From positions 1,824,367 to 1,888,366 of the forward strand of contig JBCBSU010000001.1 in assembly GCA_039818985.1 (NCBI GenBank): 64,000 bases of DNA. Direction: 5' to 3'. Positions within the stretch are counted from its first letter, which is position 1. Every line of letters starts with the position of its first letter. This stretch comes from Pseudomonadota bacterium (lineage in GTDB: Bacteria > Pseudomonadota > Alphaproteobacteria > Sphingomonadales > Sphingomonadaceae). Shown here piece after piece: positions 52,231 through 62,015 of this stretch. Both the position numbers and the translations under genes were made by a program. The notes beneath the pieces were generated by a model. The model was not told the origin of the DNA. It worked only from the letters and a program-made list of their open reading frames with translations, and did not search any database.

Positions 52231-54018
52231 CTATTTCAGCGCCGCATCATCGATAATCAGTTCAGCGCTGCTTCGGCCATTCCATTCGTCGATCTTGGCC
52301 CGCCCCGCCAGCCATATCCGCTGGTCCCGGCGCGTGCTCAGCAGCACCTGCCCCAGCGGCGTATCGGCGCTTCTGAACGCAATCGCCTTGACCGACTTTC
52401 CGTCATCGCCGGCGACAATGGCACGGACATGGTCAGTGCCGACAATATCCACCTTGATCAGCCGCGCCGGACCGATAACAACGCGTGGCCCCGGCCAGCC
52501 CATGCCATAGGGCCCAGCCCCGTCCATCTGCTCGACCAGATCGGTCGTCAGCCCGCCCGGCGCGAACACCCCATCGACCAGCAAGGCCCGGTCGGCGCGG
52601 GATTGCCCGACATCGCGTTCCAGTCGATCGCAGAGAAAATCGCGGAAAGCGTCTATAGCGTCCGCATTGATGGTCAGCCCAGCCGCCATGGCATGGCCGC
52701 CACCGGCAACCAGCAGATCCTGATCGCGTGCTGCGATAATCGCCGCGCCGAGATCGACACCGCTGATCGACCGCCCCGAACCCTTGCCGATACCGTCTTC
52801 ATCCAGCGCGATGACGATGGTTGGCCGCCCGGTGCGTTCTTTCAACCGCCCGGCAACAATGCCGATGACACCCGGATGCCAGCCCCGCCCGGAAACAACC
52901 ACCAAGGCCCTGTCCGCCTGCACCTCGAGCTGTGCCTCGGCCTCTTCCTGCACCGCTGCCTCGATGGCGCGGCGTTCCTCATTGAGCTGGTTGAGTTCGG
53001 CGGCAATAGTCTCGGCTTCGTGCACATCACATGTTGTCAGCAAGCGTACGCCAAGATCAGAGCGCCCCACCCTGCCGCCAGCGTTGATGCGCGGGCCCAG
53101 GGCAAAGCCTAGATCGGAACAGGCGGGATCGCGGGTCAACCGGCTGGCGCGGATCAGGGCGTCCATGCCGATATTGCGCCGCCGCGCCATGACCTTGAGG
53201 CCCTGGGCAACAAAGGCGCGGTTAAGCCCCTTAAGCTGCGCCACATCGGCGACGGTGCCGAGCGCCACCAGATCGAGCAGTGCCATCAGCTCGGGCTCAT
53301 CGCGCCCCTCGAAATAACCGCGCTCGCGCAATGTCCGCACCAGCGCAGCACCAAGCAGAAATGCCATGCCCACAGCCGCCAGATGGCCGTGTGATGCTGC
53401 CTCATCATCCTCATCCTGACGATTGGGATTCACCAGCGCGAAACAGTGCGGCAGCTCGGGCGCGCATTTATGATGATCGACGACCATCACATCCACCCCG
53501 GCCTGATGCGCCATGCTCAGCGCGTCAAACGCCATAGCACCACAATCGACAGTGACGATCAGCGTCGAGCCCTGTCCTGCCAGCTTGACCAGCGCCTCGC
53601 CCGAAGGGCCATAGCCCTCCATCAACCGGTCCGGGATATAGGCGCCCGCTTCCAGTCCCAATTCGCGCAACAGCAGGATGAGCAGCGCCGAACTGGTCGC
53701 GCCATCGACATCATAGTCTCCAAAGATGGTGACCGTCTCACCGGCGATCACCGCTTCGGCCAGTCGTTCGGCGGCACGATCCATATCGCGAAAGATCGAC
53801 GGGTCGGGCATGAAGCTGCGCAATGTCGGCTGGCGATGACGCGCCACCTCATCGCGCGTCACGCCCCGGGTAAGTAGCAACTGCGTCACCAGATCATCGG
53901 GTTTCAGCCCTTCACGATAATCGGCCTGTGCGCCGCGCCAGCGCCAGGGCTGGCCGGAGCAGGACTGGCGGATGCCGAGGGCATAATCCTCTATTCTGTC
54001 GTCCAGAGCTTCACTCAT
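52231..54018 (-). CDS. recJ: Single-stranded-DNA exonuclease RecJ
   Basis: A 595-residue 5'-3' exonuclease of recombination and mismatch repair. DHH-family metal motifs: GDYDVDGATS (about 98-107), VTVDCGAM and VMVVDHHKC. The DHHA1-type motif GSGRSISGVDLGAAI and the C-terminal OB-fold region are present. The length is typical. The upstream uracil-DNA glycosylase gene (same strand, 49-base gap) makes a DNA-repair pair. Confidence 0.95.
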   Translation of the reverse strand: MSEALDDRIEDYALGIRQSCSGQPWRWRGAQADYREGLKPDDLVTQLLLTRGVTRDEVARHRQPTLRSFMPDPSIFRDMDRAAERLAEAVIAGETVTIFGDYDVDGATSSALLILLLRELGLEAGAYIPDRLMEGYGPSGEALVKLAGQGSTLIVTVDCGAMAFDALSMAHQAGVDVMVVDHHKCAPELPHCFALVNPNRQDEDDEAASHGHLAAVGMAFLLGAALVRTLRERGYFEGRDEPELMALLDLVALGTVADVAQLKGLNRAFVAQGLKVMARRRNIGMDALIRASRLTRDPACSDLGFALGPRINAGGRVGRSDLGVRLLTTCDVHEAETIAAELNQLNEERRAIEAAVQEEAEAQLEVQADRALVVVSGRGWHPGVIGIVAGRLKERTGRPTIVIALDEDGIGKGSGRSISGVDLGAAIIAARDQDLLVAGGGHAMAAGLTINADAIDAFRDFLCDRLERDVGQSRADRALLVDGVFAPGGLTTDLVEQMDGAGPYGMGWPGPRVVIGPARLIKVDIVGTDHVRAIVAGDDGKSVKAIAFRSADTPLGQVLLSTRRDQRIWLAGRAKIDEWNGRSSAELIIDDAALK

Positions 54019-54067
54019 ATGGGTACAGTGCCATCAACATTGGCGCAGGCGAAGCGAAAAGCGTGAC

Positions 54068-54652
54068 TCATCCACAATCGATCAGCTTTGCGACCTGCTC
54101 TCGCAGGCGGGGCAACAGTTCCGCATCAAACCAGGGATGGCGCGCCAGCCAGATATTGTTGCGCGGGCTGGGATGCGGCAGCATCAGGCAATCACCACCC
54201 CGGTCAAGCCAGCGCTTCGACAGTTGGTCGATCGGTGCCTTGCTGTCATCGGGCAAATGATAGCCTATGGCATAACGTCCGAGGATGATGGTCAAACGGA
54301 TATCGGGCAGACCGCCGAGCAACGGGGCGCGCCATGTCTCGGAACAGATGGGCGGCGGTGGTGCATCGCCCGATTTTCCTGAACCGGGGAAACAAAATGC
54401 CATGGGCAGAATGGCAAACAGCCCGGGATCATAGAATTGCGCGTTGCTGACGCCGAGCCAGTCACGCAGCCGCCTGCCGCTGGCATCGTCAAAGGGCTTG
54501 GCGGCGATATGTGTTTTGCGCCCCGGTGCCTGCCCGGCAATCAGAATTCGCGCCTTTGGCGACGCCTGGAGCAGCGGTTGCGGCCCAAGCGGCAGGTCAG
54601 GGCATATCCGGCAGGCGCGAACGTCGTCCAATAATGTCTCGAAATCACTCAT
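54068..54652 (-). CDS. Uracil-DNA glycosylase family protein
   Basis: A 194-residue protein of the uracil-DNA glycosylase superfamily, of the YdiD/COG1573-like short group. Motif I IAGQAPGRKTH (about 42-52) and motif II PHPSPRNN are visible. Four-Cys cluster ligands typical of families 4 and 5 are not all present (Cys15 and Cys18 only). ATG 54652 is taken as start because the family begins near FETLLDDVRAC. Overlaps the lipoprotein hydrolase gene by 4 bases. Confidence 0.85.
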   Translation of the reverse strand: MSDFETLLDDVRACRICPDLPLGPQPLLQASPKARILIAGQAPGRKTHIAAKPFDDASGRRLRDWLGVSNAQFYDPGLFAILPMAFCFPGSGKSGDAPPPPICSETWRAPLLGGLPDIRLTIILGRYAIGYHLPDDSKAPIDQLSKRWLDRGGDCLMLPHPSPRNNIWLARHPWFDAELLPRLREQVAKLIDCG

Positions 54653-55791
54653 AGCTGCATCATAGCGGTTTCGGCGCAAGTCCCTGGCGCGTTAGCCTCA
54701 GTCGCCTCGATGATAGTATAGGCGCGCGGCATCATCGTCGCGTCGGAAAGCAAGGCCGCGCAGAAAAACTCGCGTCCTGCCTTGCTGTCGAGAAAATCCA
54801 TATGGCCGATAAAGCCGCCACTGACGGCGCTGGTATCGATAATGGTCAGCCCGGCTATCGGTTTGCCATTGCGCAGCGGTCGGGCATAGCAGGGGGGTGT
54901 CGCCAGAGGGTCGATACAGCGGGTCACGCCCAGCCGGTCATAGCCATGCAGAAAGCGTGACGCAGCCACGGCACGGTCATTGTCAGAGGCAAAGACAGTG
55001 ATACGCCGTCCTTGCGCAACTTTTGCCTCGGTCAGTAGCAGATCACGGGCCTCACGCTCGAAAATTTGGCGATCGACATCGGGTGATGCAAGAATGATAT
55101 TCCTGAGCTTATGCGCATAATGCGGATGCCCGCGATCGATCATATGGGTCGCGGCGATGGCACCGCGCGCACCCATGCTATGAGCGACCAGGACAATCTC
55201 GCTGATCTGCGGCATAGCCGCCAGCTCCAACAGTGCGGCGGTGAAATATGGCTGGTCCCACACGCGGTTCACTTCATCGACGGCGTAGCGCAGAAACTTG
55301 TGATGGCTGGGCCAGTTATAGCCGATAACCGGGCCGGCAAAGCCTGTATGATAGCGGATCTGCTCGGACTGAACCGCTGTGTCGGCAAAATCATTGTTAT
55401 AGCCGTGGATATAGACAACAATCTTGCCGCTCGAGAGCGTGGCGGCATCGGCAATATCCTGCTGCCAGCTATTATGTGCCTGGAACAGAAATTCCGGCGG
55501 CTGCGGCTTTTCGCTGGTACCACTACCATGCACGCGGCCATAGCGTATGCGATCGCCACGCTGAATGGTCATGGCATAGGGCTGACGGCGGCAATCGGGC
55601 AGGCTGGTAGTGACAAAAAATATCGGAAGCGCCTGTTTCTCGGCATTGGAAAATGTTGGCTGCACCGCGCACAGTTCGCCACCGGCATAGCTTTCCCAGC
55701 GCTCTGCGGAAAAGGCGACGCAGCCCGATAGAATGAACACCAGGAGCATCGAAATGATAGTGAAGCGGGGAAGCTGGAAAACGCTTTGCAT
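54649..55791 (-). CDS. DUF900-family alpha/beta hydrolase lipoprotein
   Basis: A protein of about 380 residues. Signal peptide with lipobox ILSGC (lipid Cys about residue 24). The DUF900 domain shows the VVYIHGYNNDF motif and the nucleophile elbow VLVAHSMGARGA. The physiological substrate is unknown. Several in-frame ATGs lie upstream; the chosen start gives a good lipoprotein signal. A flavodoxin-like gene runs divergently from it. Confidence 0.85.
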   Translation of the reverse strand: MQSVFQLPRFTIISMLLVFILSGCVAFSAERWESYAGGELCAVQPTFSNAEKQALPIFFVTTSLPDCRRQPYAMTIQRGDRIRYGRVHGSGTSEKPQPPEFLFQAHNSWQQDIADAATLSSGKIVVYIHGYNNDFADTAVQSEQIRYHTGFAGPVIGYNWPSHHKFLRYAVDEVNRVWDQPYFTAALLELAAMPQISEIVLVAHSMGARGAIAATHMIDRGHPHYAHKLRNIILASPDVDRQIFEREARDLLLTEAKVAQGRRITVFASDNDRAVAASRFLHGYDRLGVTRCIDPLATPPCYARPLRNGKPIAGLTIIDTSAVSGGFIGHMDFLDSKAGREFFCAALLSDATMMPRAYTIIEATEANAPGTCAETAMMQL

Positions 55792-55877
55792 GGGAGGGTT
55801 TATGCCTCTGAACATTGTCATCGACAAGCGATTTAGCCTAGGGTCAGACAACGGCAGATGAACACAGGAAAGCGCTC

Positions 55878-56372
55878 TTGCCTCACTCTCTCGCAATCAT
55901 CTGGTTCAGCCGCACCGGCACCGCACGGGCGCTGGCGAAAGCGGCTTATGAGGGTGCCCTGGGCGCGGGTGATGTCACCACGCATCTGGTCGAGGCAGGA
56001 CAGGCCAATGCCGAACTGATGCGCAACGCCGATGGCTATATCTTTGCCTGCCCGGAGAACCTCGCCGCAATTGCCGGTGGCATGAAGGAATTTTTCGACA
56101 GCCATTATTACCCGCTGCTCGGCAGGATCGAGGGGCGCCCCTATGCAGCGATGATCGCCGCCGGATCGGATGGTGAGAATGCGCTGAAACAGCTTGAACG
56201 CATCGCCACAGGCTGGCGCCTCAAACGGGTAACCGACAGCATGATCGTCAACACCCGAGCGCAAACGGCGGAGGAAATACTCGCGCCCAAGACGGTGCCA
56301 CCCGAAACGCTGGCCACAGCTCGGGATATCGGCGCAGCGCTGGCCAACGGCCTTGCCATGGGCGTGTTCTGA
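55878..56372 (+). CDS. Flavodoxin/NAD(P)H-quinone-reductase-like protein
   Basis: A 164-residue flavodoxin-like protein. The FMN phosphate loop is SRTGTARALA near residue 11, and IFACPENLAAIAGGMKEFFD matches NAD(P)H oxidoreductases. Start is TTG at 55878 after AGGAAAG; no in-frame ATG lies before the fold. The substrate is not known. It is followed by convergent glpX. Confidence 0.8.
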   Translation: MPHSLAIIWFSRTGTARALAKAAYEGALGAGDVTTHLVEAGQANAELMRNADGYIFACPENLAAIAGGMKEFFDSHYYPLLGRIEGRPYAAMIAAGSDGENALKQLERIATGWRLKRVTDSMIVNTRAQTAEEILAPKTVPPETLATARDIGAALANGLAMGVF

Positions 56373-56390
56373 CCGCCAGGGGCGAATGCT

Positions 56391-57374
56391 TTATACCCGA
56401 TGCTCACCCTTCACCCAGCGGACAGTGCCGCTGGATGCGCGCATCACTACGCTCTCGGTGGTCATCACGCCGCTACGCAGCCGCTTGACGCCGTCGAGCA
56501 ATGAACCATCGGTGACGCCGGTGGCTGCGAAGATACAGTCGCCGCTGGCAAGATCGTCAAGCGTATAGACGCGGTCGAGATCCTCAATGCCCCATTTGCG
56601 CGCACGGGCGCGTTCATCATCATTGCGGAACAACAGCCGACCCTGAAACTGGCCGCCGACGCAGCGCAACGCGGCCGCCGCCAGCACGCCTTCCGGCGCG
56701 CCACCCTCGCCCATATACATGTCGATGGTGGTGTCTTCATTGGTGGTAGCGATCACCCCGGCGACATCGCCATCGGGGATCAGCATGATGCCGCAGCCCA
56801 GCGCCCGCAATTCGGATATCAGCGCGCTGTGACGCGGACGGTCGAGAACGCAGACATTGATATCACCCGGCTCGACGCCCTTTTCTTTCGCCACCGCGCG
56901 GACATTGTCACTGGGGCTGGCATCAAGATTGATAATGCCTTCCGAATAGCCCGGACCTATGGCCAGCTTCTGCATATAAACATCAGGGGCATTGAGCAGA
57001 TTGCCATGCTCGGCAATGGCCAGCACCGCGAGTGCATTGGGCCCGGCCTTGGCGGTGATGGTGGTGCCTTCGAGCGGATCGAGCGCAATGTCGATCTTTG
57101 GTGCCTTGTTGGTCTGCAGGCCAACCTTCTCGCCGATATAGAGCATCGGCGCCTCATCGCGTTCACCCTCGCCAATCACCACCGTGCCATCGATATAGAG
57201 CTTGTTCAGCGCCGCGCGCATCGCCTCGACCGCAGCGGCATCGGCAGCTTTCTCATCGCCACGTCCGATCAGCTTCGATGCGGCCACCGCCGCTGCCTCG
57301 GTGACACGCACCATCTCCAGCACCAGCACCCGGCTCAGATGCTCTGATTCGGCCTGTGCCACAATGTCCGTCAT
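56391..57374 (-). CDS. glpX: Fructose-1,6-bisphosphatase class II
   Basis: Dephosphorylates fructose 1,6-bisphosphate in gluconeogenesis. About 327 residues. Family motifs IGEGERDEAPMLYIGE (about 68-83), DIALDPLEGTT (metal-binding aspartates) and GEGGAPEGVLAAAALRCVGG are clear. ATG 57374 has a GGGAGGG Shine-Dalgarno and matches the family start. No Calvin cycle genes are nearby, so the role is gluconeogenic. Confidence 0.95.
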   Translation of the reverse strand: MTDIVAQAESEHLSRVLVLEMVRVTEAAAVAASKLIGRGDEKAADAAAVEAMRAALNKLYIDGTVVIGEGERDEAPMLYIGEKVGLQTNKAPKIDIALDPLEGTTITAKAGPNALAVLAIAEHGNLLNAPDVYMQKLAIGPGYSEGIINLDASPSDNVRAVAKEKGVEPGDINVCVLDRPRHSALISELRALGCGIMLIPDGDVAGVIATTNEDTTIDMYMGEGGAPEGVLAAAALRCVGGQFQGRLLFRNDDERARARKWGIEDLDRVYTLDDLASGDCIFAATGVTDGSLLDGVKRLRSGVMTTESVVMRASSGTVRWVKGEHRV

Positions 57375-57548
57375 GCCTGATCCCTCCCACTTGGACACCG
57401 CCTTTGCAGCGGCTTTTGCAGCGCCTTAATGCTGCCGTCATCGCCCCATAGGTAAGCTTGTCACGCTTGTCGAGAAGCGAGGGTAACCAATGCCATTTTC
57501 TGCGGTGGATGACACAGGATATCCATTGCCAAAGCATCGCCCCTGTCG

Positions 57549-58151
57549 ATGATAAGGCATTTATTACCTTATGCTTTCTCTGCAGAGCTCATAGTATTTC
57601 TGGCTGCATCTGTTGCACCTCCAACTTATGCACAGTCGGTCGGGCCGGAAGACGATGAAGCAGAGTCGGAAGCTACCGTTCCGATCAAAAGCCAGGACAA
57701 ACCGCTACTGTCGGTGGAACAGGTTCTCGAACGCGGACGATTACGGACAAGGGCAGTGAAACCAGCACCCCGATGCGTGTCATCGGATGATGGCGATGTG
57801 GTGACCGTCTGCGCCCAGCTCGATGATGGCGCCGCCTATCGGGTGCCGCCCTCAACCACCAGCCGCGCAGCGCTGGGCGGCCCGCCACCGGCGCCCGATG
57901 TCGCTGGAGCCGGTATCTTCAAGGGCAAGGCCACTGTCGGCGGAATGTGCCTTATTCCGCCCTGCCCCAGGGCTATGCCGCCGATGGTCGATTTTTCCAA
58001 GCTGCCCGATTATGACCCCGAATATGCTGCACAGGCACGCGAGGCAGCACGTCTGGAACGCGCACGCCAGCAGGAGCAGCCCGCCGCATCATCGGAGACA
58101 GGCGAAGAGAGTATCTCTGACGGGGAAACACAAAGCACCCCCCAGCCTTGA
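57549..58151 (+). CDS. Secreted hypothetical protein
   Basis: A 200-residue protein with a signal peptide (about 1-28, ending PTYAQS). Contains a motif common in secreted hypothetical proteins of sphingomonads: CVSSDDGDVVTVCAQLDDGAAYRVPP. A second Cys pair is in GGMCLIPPCPRA. The C-terminus is rich in Ala, Glu and Gln. The function is unknown. Confidence 0.75.
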   Translation: MIRHLLPYAFSAELIVFLAASVAPPTYAQSVGPEDDEAESEATVPIKSQDKPLLSVEQVLERGRLRTRAVKPAPRCVSSDDGDVVTVCAQLDDGAAYRVPPSTTSRAALGGPPPAPDVAGAGIFKGKATVGGMCLIPPCPRAMPPMVDFSKLPDYDPEYAAQAREAARLERARQQEQPAASSETGEESISDGETQSTPQP

Positions 58152-58206
58152 GCTGGAGGGCGAGTGAGAATGCCAGAAGGGGTTGGCAATCTAACGGTAT
58201 GAAGAT

Positions 58207-59343
58207 CTAGAAGTAGAAATTGGGTATCACATCGATGACCTGACCGGTGCGAATATCGACGAGCAGCATATCGTCGAAATAGCGCACCCAGCGCTGACCG
58301 AAGAGCGGCGGTGGCAGGCGGAACGCCCAAGGGTCGTTGATCCAGAATTGCTGGGCGAAGAATGGTGCCCCCAGGAAGAAGCCGATGCCAACGCGGCGAT
58401 AGCCAAAGCCGAAGATCGGTGGCCGATAGAAGCCGGCGCGGAAAAGACCGCGGTTCAGCCGTCGATGCGCGCGCCAGTTGAAGCGCGGATTGGCCCGCCA
58501 TCCGCGGCGATTCCAGGCACGACCGCCGCGACCGAAATTGCGACCACGCTGGAACTGGCGGCCCGCGCGAAAATCGCGCCGACGCTGAAAGTCCCTGCCA
58601 CGCTGGAAGTTGCGACCGCGATTAAATGCCCGGCCATTGCCGCGCGCGCCGCGATCACCGCGAAAGCCCCTGCGGCCATCGCGGAAGCCACGACCGCGGC
58701 GATCAGCCCGGAAATCACCGATATCGACCCCGTCACGGAAGCGACGCGGTACACCGGCGCCGCGGCGATCCTGTCGTCCACCGCGACGGAAATCGCGTGT
58801 ACGACCTACCGCACCATCCGCACGCCTGCCTTCACGCCGGACGTCACGCCCGGCACGGCGAACATCGCGCGCAGAGCGGCGCACATCACGTCGTGCCGCG
58901 CGCGTGCCCGGTGACCCGGCTCCCTCTGCACGGCGTGTCCGGTTGAAATCGCGGCGAGAACCGCGGAAGTCGCGCTGTGCTCCGCGAAAATCGCGGCGCG
59001 ACTGACGGAATTGCCGGTTGCCGCCGCGTGCACGGCTGGTTGCGCGGCCGCCACGACCGCCGCGTGCCGTCGCCCGGCCGCCTCGCCCACCACGGGCACT
59101 GGCCCGCCCGCCACGACCACCGCGTGACCTTGCACCACCACCGCGACCGCGGCGCTGCAACTCGCGCCGGTCCTGATTATCGAGCATCACCATGCCTATG
59201 GGCGATGGCGCGGCAAGCGCCGATGTGGGCACCTGTGCCGCCTGGGTCGTACTGCCGTTACTCGCTGCCACGGCCTGTCCGGCCATCAGCGGTGAAAGAA
59301 ATGTTGCCGCCAGTAGCGCAGCAATGCGAAGATGTTTCATCAT
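58207..59343 (-). CDS. Arg/Gly-rich secreted protein with RcnB-like C-terminus
   Basis: A 378-residue protein. Signal peptide (about 1-26). Residues 66-110 contain RGGRGGR-type repeats, and an Arg-, Gly- and Asp-rich low-complexity region runs to about 265. The C-terminal domain (QRWVRYFDDMLLVDIRTGQVIDVIPNFYF region, 345-378) resembles the RcnB family, which helps nickel/cobalt homeostasis in Escherichia coli. The extreme Arg content suggests binding to acidic polymers or nucleic acid; this is inference. Confidence 0.8.
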   Translation of the reverse strand: MMKHLRIAALLAATFLSPLMAGQAVAASNGSTTQAAQVPTSALAAPSPIGMVMLDNQDRRELQRRGRGGGARSRGGRGGRASARGGRGGRATARGGRGGRATSRARGGNRQFRQSRRDFRGAQRDFRGSRRDFNRTRRAEGAGSPGTRAARRDVRRSARDVRRAGRDVRREGRRADGAVGRTRDFRRGGRQDRRGAGVPRRFRDGVDIGDFRADRRGRGFRDGRRGFRGDRGARGNGRAFNRGRNFQRGRDFQRRRDFRAGRQFQRGRNFGRGGRAWNRRGWRANPRFNWRAHRRLNRGLFRAGFYRPPIFGFGYRRVGIGFFLGAPFFAQQFWINDPWAFRLPPPLFGQRWVRYFDDMLLVDIRTGQVIDVIPNFYF

Positions 59344-59525
59344 CAGTCTCCCGTTGCGGAGCGGCGGGTTAGCGCCGACTGTTAACGGTGTGCTAGCATC
59401 CGGGCGGTGACCTTTTGCTGAACCGTAACGTTGCTATCTGTTCATGTTCATAGCATCTAAAATGAATGATTCGAGATGCATTGCTCCTTCCCCACTGATA
59501 GCCTATTTCTATGATCATGGGTGGA

Positions 59526-60194
59526 ATGACTACGAATTTTACAATCATCAGTCTCAATATCGGTAAAGCTGTTCCGTTCCGTGCCGATGGCACGCTGAGC
59601 GCCATCGCCAAGGCGCCGGTCAGCGAACCGCAAATGCTGACCGCCATGGGCTTTGCCGATGACGAGGTCGCAGACCCGCTGCATCATGGCGGCGTGGACA
59701 AGGCAGTGCATCTCTATGACCAGGATCATTACCCATGGTGGCGCGAACGGCTGGGGGATCATCCGCTGCTACAGCAGCCCAATGCCTTTGGCGAAAATAT
59801 TGCAACACAGGGGCTGACCGAGGACGTCACCCATATTGGCGACCGATTCCGCATCGGCGAGGCGCTGATCGAGATCAGCCATGGGCGCCAGCCCTGCTGG
59901 AAACTCGATCATCGCTTCCAGCGCAAAGGCAGGGACAGTATCATGGCGGCGATTGTCAACAGCGGCCGTTGCGGTCTCTATGCCCGGGTGATCGAGGAAG
60001 GACATGTCGCCCCCGATGACGCGCTGATGCGGGTCGAACGTGGCGATATTGCCTGGAGTATCCGGCGGGTTTTTGCGCTGCTTATCGCCGGTGACCACAA
60101 GCAGGAACCCGATGCGATCGAAGCGCTGGCCCATCATCCGAAGCTCGCAGATGCCTGGCGCCTGCGGGCACAGAAACTGCTCGGTCAGCTATGA
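59526..60194 (+). CDS. MOSC-domain protein (YiiM-like)
   Basis: A 222-residue protein of the MOSC family. The HHGGVDKAVHLY motif near residue 53 and GRQPCWKLDHRFQ (Cys about 127) match YiiM-like members, which bind molybdenum cofactor or reduce N-hydroxylated compounds. ATG 59526 is chosen at the family start; ATG 59511 is also in frame. Confidence 0.88.
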   Translation: MTTNFTIISLNIGKAVPFRADGTLSAIAKAPVSEPQMLTAMGFADDEVADPLHHGGVDKAVHLYDQDHYPWWRERLGDHPLLQQPNAFGENIATQGLTEDVTHIGDRFRIGEALIEISHGRQPCWKLDHRFQRKGRDSIMAAIVNSGRCGLYARVIEEGHVAPDDALMRVERGDIAWSIRRVFALLIAGDHKQEPDAIEALAHHPKLADAWRLRAQKLLGQL

Positions 60195-60216
60195 CCCCGT
60201 CACAATAATCCGGTCG

Positions 60217-61215
60217 CTAGGACGCACCCGCAATATGCACCACCGGCAGGTGGTGATCGGGAGACACCGCCGCAGTGTCCGGCTCACGCGATGCCACTAT
60301 GGTACCGAACAGGATCGAGAAGGGCAAAGGCGGCGCGCCAAGCAGCGCAAGATAGGTGTCGGGCATGTGCTGGTGCAGATTCTCTATGACATAGGCGACC
60401 AGATCGCAGCCAATGGTCGGCGGTTTCACCGCCCCTTTGAGCGGAACCGGGTCGCCAATCGCAGCATAGCCATATTTTCCTGCCTTTAGCCGCGCCTCGG
60501 TCGCCAGCAACAGGCCCTTGACCACCAGCCCGCCCTGCGGTTCGGGCTGGTAGAAATCATGCGTCGCCCAGACCTTGTTCCAGCCATAGGACACCGTGTC
60601 GAGCGTGTTATACACCCGCCGGGCAACGACACCGGCGGCACTATCGCTGCTGAACAGGGCGGCGAATTGCCGATTGCCCGGCGTCATCCCGGCAAAGCTG
60701 GTGGACGCAATGGAGCGCTGTGGCATAAGCTCAGCCAGTTTGAGCGCCACCACTGGAGCCAATGTGCCACCCAGGCTGTGCCCGGTGACGATGACCTGCG
60801 TCGTCTCGGGCAGCGCCGCCACTGCCTGGGCCAGATCATTGCCGCCACTATCCTGCAACGCCATGATGTTGGTGAAACCGGTATTGGTACCACCGGCAAT
60901 TTTCGCACCTGACGCCCCGGGCCAGTTCACCATGTCGCCAAACGGACTGTCCTGATCGCCATCATCCCAATAGGCCGGGGAAAAGGGATTGGGATAGGTG
61001 CCGCGAATGGCGATGACCGCCGCGCTGCCATCCCCATTGACCGCCATATAGGCGAAGTTGACCGGGGGATCGGCAGGCACTGCCAGCCAGGCCACCGACC
61101 ATCCATCTGATGTCGGTTCGGCCCTCGCAATATAGTCGGCAATATCATCGGGCGCGCCATAGGCGATACCCGCGAGCGTCATCAGCACCGCATCACTGAC
61201 CACCGCGCCGCTCAT
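60217..61215 (-). CDS. Lipase family protein (class 3 type)
   Basis: A 332-residue alpha/beta hydrolase. The nucleophile elbow VTGHSLGGTLA (Ser about 146) and the preceding VIAIRGTYPN segment are typical of class 3 lipases. No signal peptide is seen. ATG start overlaps the GH18-like gene by 4 bases, forming the last gene of a three-gene cassette. The substrate is unknown. Confidence 0.85.
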   Translation of the reverse strand: MSGAVVSDAVLMTLAGIAYGAPDDIADYIARAEPTSDGWSVAWLAVPADPPVNFAYMAVNGDGSAAVIAIRGTYPNPFSPAYWDDGDQDSPFGDMVNWPGASGAKIAGGTNTGFTNIMALQDSGGNDLAQAVAALPETTQVIVTGHSLGGTLAPVVALKLAELMPQRSIASTSFAGMTPGNRQFAALFSSDSAAGVVARRVYNTLDTVSYGWNKVWATHDFYQPEPQGGLVVKGLLLATEARLKAGKYGYAAIGDPVPLKGAVKPPTIGCDLVAYVIENLHQHMPDTYLALLGAPPLPFSILFGTIVASREPDTAAVSPDHHLPVVHIAGAS

Positions 61216-62012
61216 GGCAGATTCTCATGGATGGTGCGGGTCCAGGTACCATCGGGCTTGCCGGTCACGCTTTCGATATCGCTGCTGAGATTCCACAGCA
61301 TCATACCCTTCTTCGTACCGGCATCGGGTTCCCAGGTGCATAGCGCCTTGGTCTCCTCCACCGAGGTGCCCTGGGTAATCGGCCCCACCTTGTCCGCCTT
61401 GACACCGATGGAGATCTTGCCCGGCTCTATGACTGACGCATATTGGTTTACCAGTGTCTGCATGTCCTCCAAGTCCTTGAAGTAGGCCATGGTGTTGATG
61501 CTGGTGAGGTGGGGCGCGAGCTGCTTGATTACTTCCTTGTCGCGATCGAAGATATAAGTATCGAGCGTCAATATCTTGTCCGGCATGGCTGTGCGCATGC
61601 CGATCACCGCATCGCAAAATTGCTGCCCCGGGAAACTGTTATCGTCCTCATTATCGATATCGAACCCGTCCAGATCCCAGTCATGGGCCAGATTGGCGCA
61701 CCATGACCCGAAGGCCGCCGGGTCGGTAATCCCGGTATTCCATCCGACCGGCGGTATGGGCGTGCCAATCAGCGACAACAATATCCTGGTGTCCGGAGAT
61801 GACTCCCGGATCGAGGCAATACCTGCCCGCAAATAATCCTCGCTGTGCGACTTCTGCAAATAGCCGGTACAGGTGGTGTTATCGGGGAACAGATTGGCAA
61901 AGGCCAGGACCAGCGTATCGATATAGTCCGGCGTTGCCGACAGCGCCGGTGCAGCCCCTGGCCCGGACGGTACATAGCCGAGCCAGAAGGCGGTGAATGT
62001 CTGGCTGGTCAT
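61212..62012 (-). CDS. Glycoside hydrolase family 18-like protein
   Basis: A 266-residue protein. The GH18 active-site motif D-G-x-D-x-D-x-E appears as LDGFDIDNEDD (about 114-124), with the catalytic Glu near 122. Upstream strands (ILLSLIG) and MAYFKD fit the barrel. No signal peptide. Could be a chitinase-like or endo-N-acetylglucosaminidase-like enzyme, or a non-catalytic relative. Four bases from the gene before it and overlapping the lipase gene. Confidence 0.82.
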   Translation of the reverse strand: MTSQTFTAFWLGYVPSGPGAAPALSATPDYIDTLVLAFANLFPDNTTCTGYLQKSHSEDYLRAGIASIRESSPDTRILLSLIGTPIPPVGWNTGITDPAAFGSWCANLAHDWDLDGFDIDNEDDNSFPGQQFCDAVIGMRTAMPDKILTLDTYIFDRDKEVIKQLAPHLTSINTMAYFKDLEDMQTLVNQYASVIEPGKISIGVKADKVGPITQGTSVEETKALCTWEPDAGTKKGMMLWNLSSDIESVTGKPDGTWTRTIHENLP

Positions 62013-62015
62013 AGC

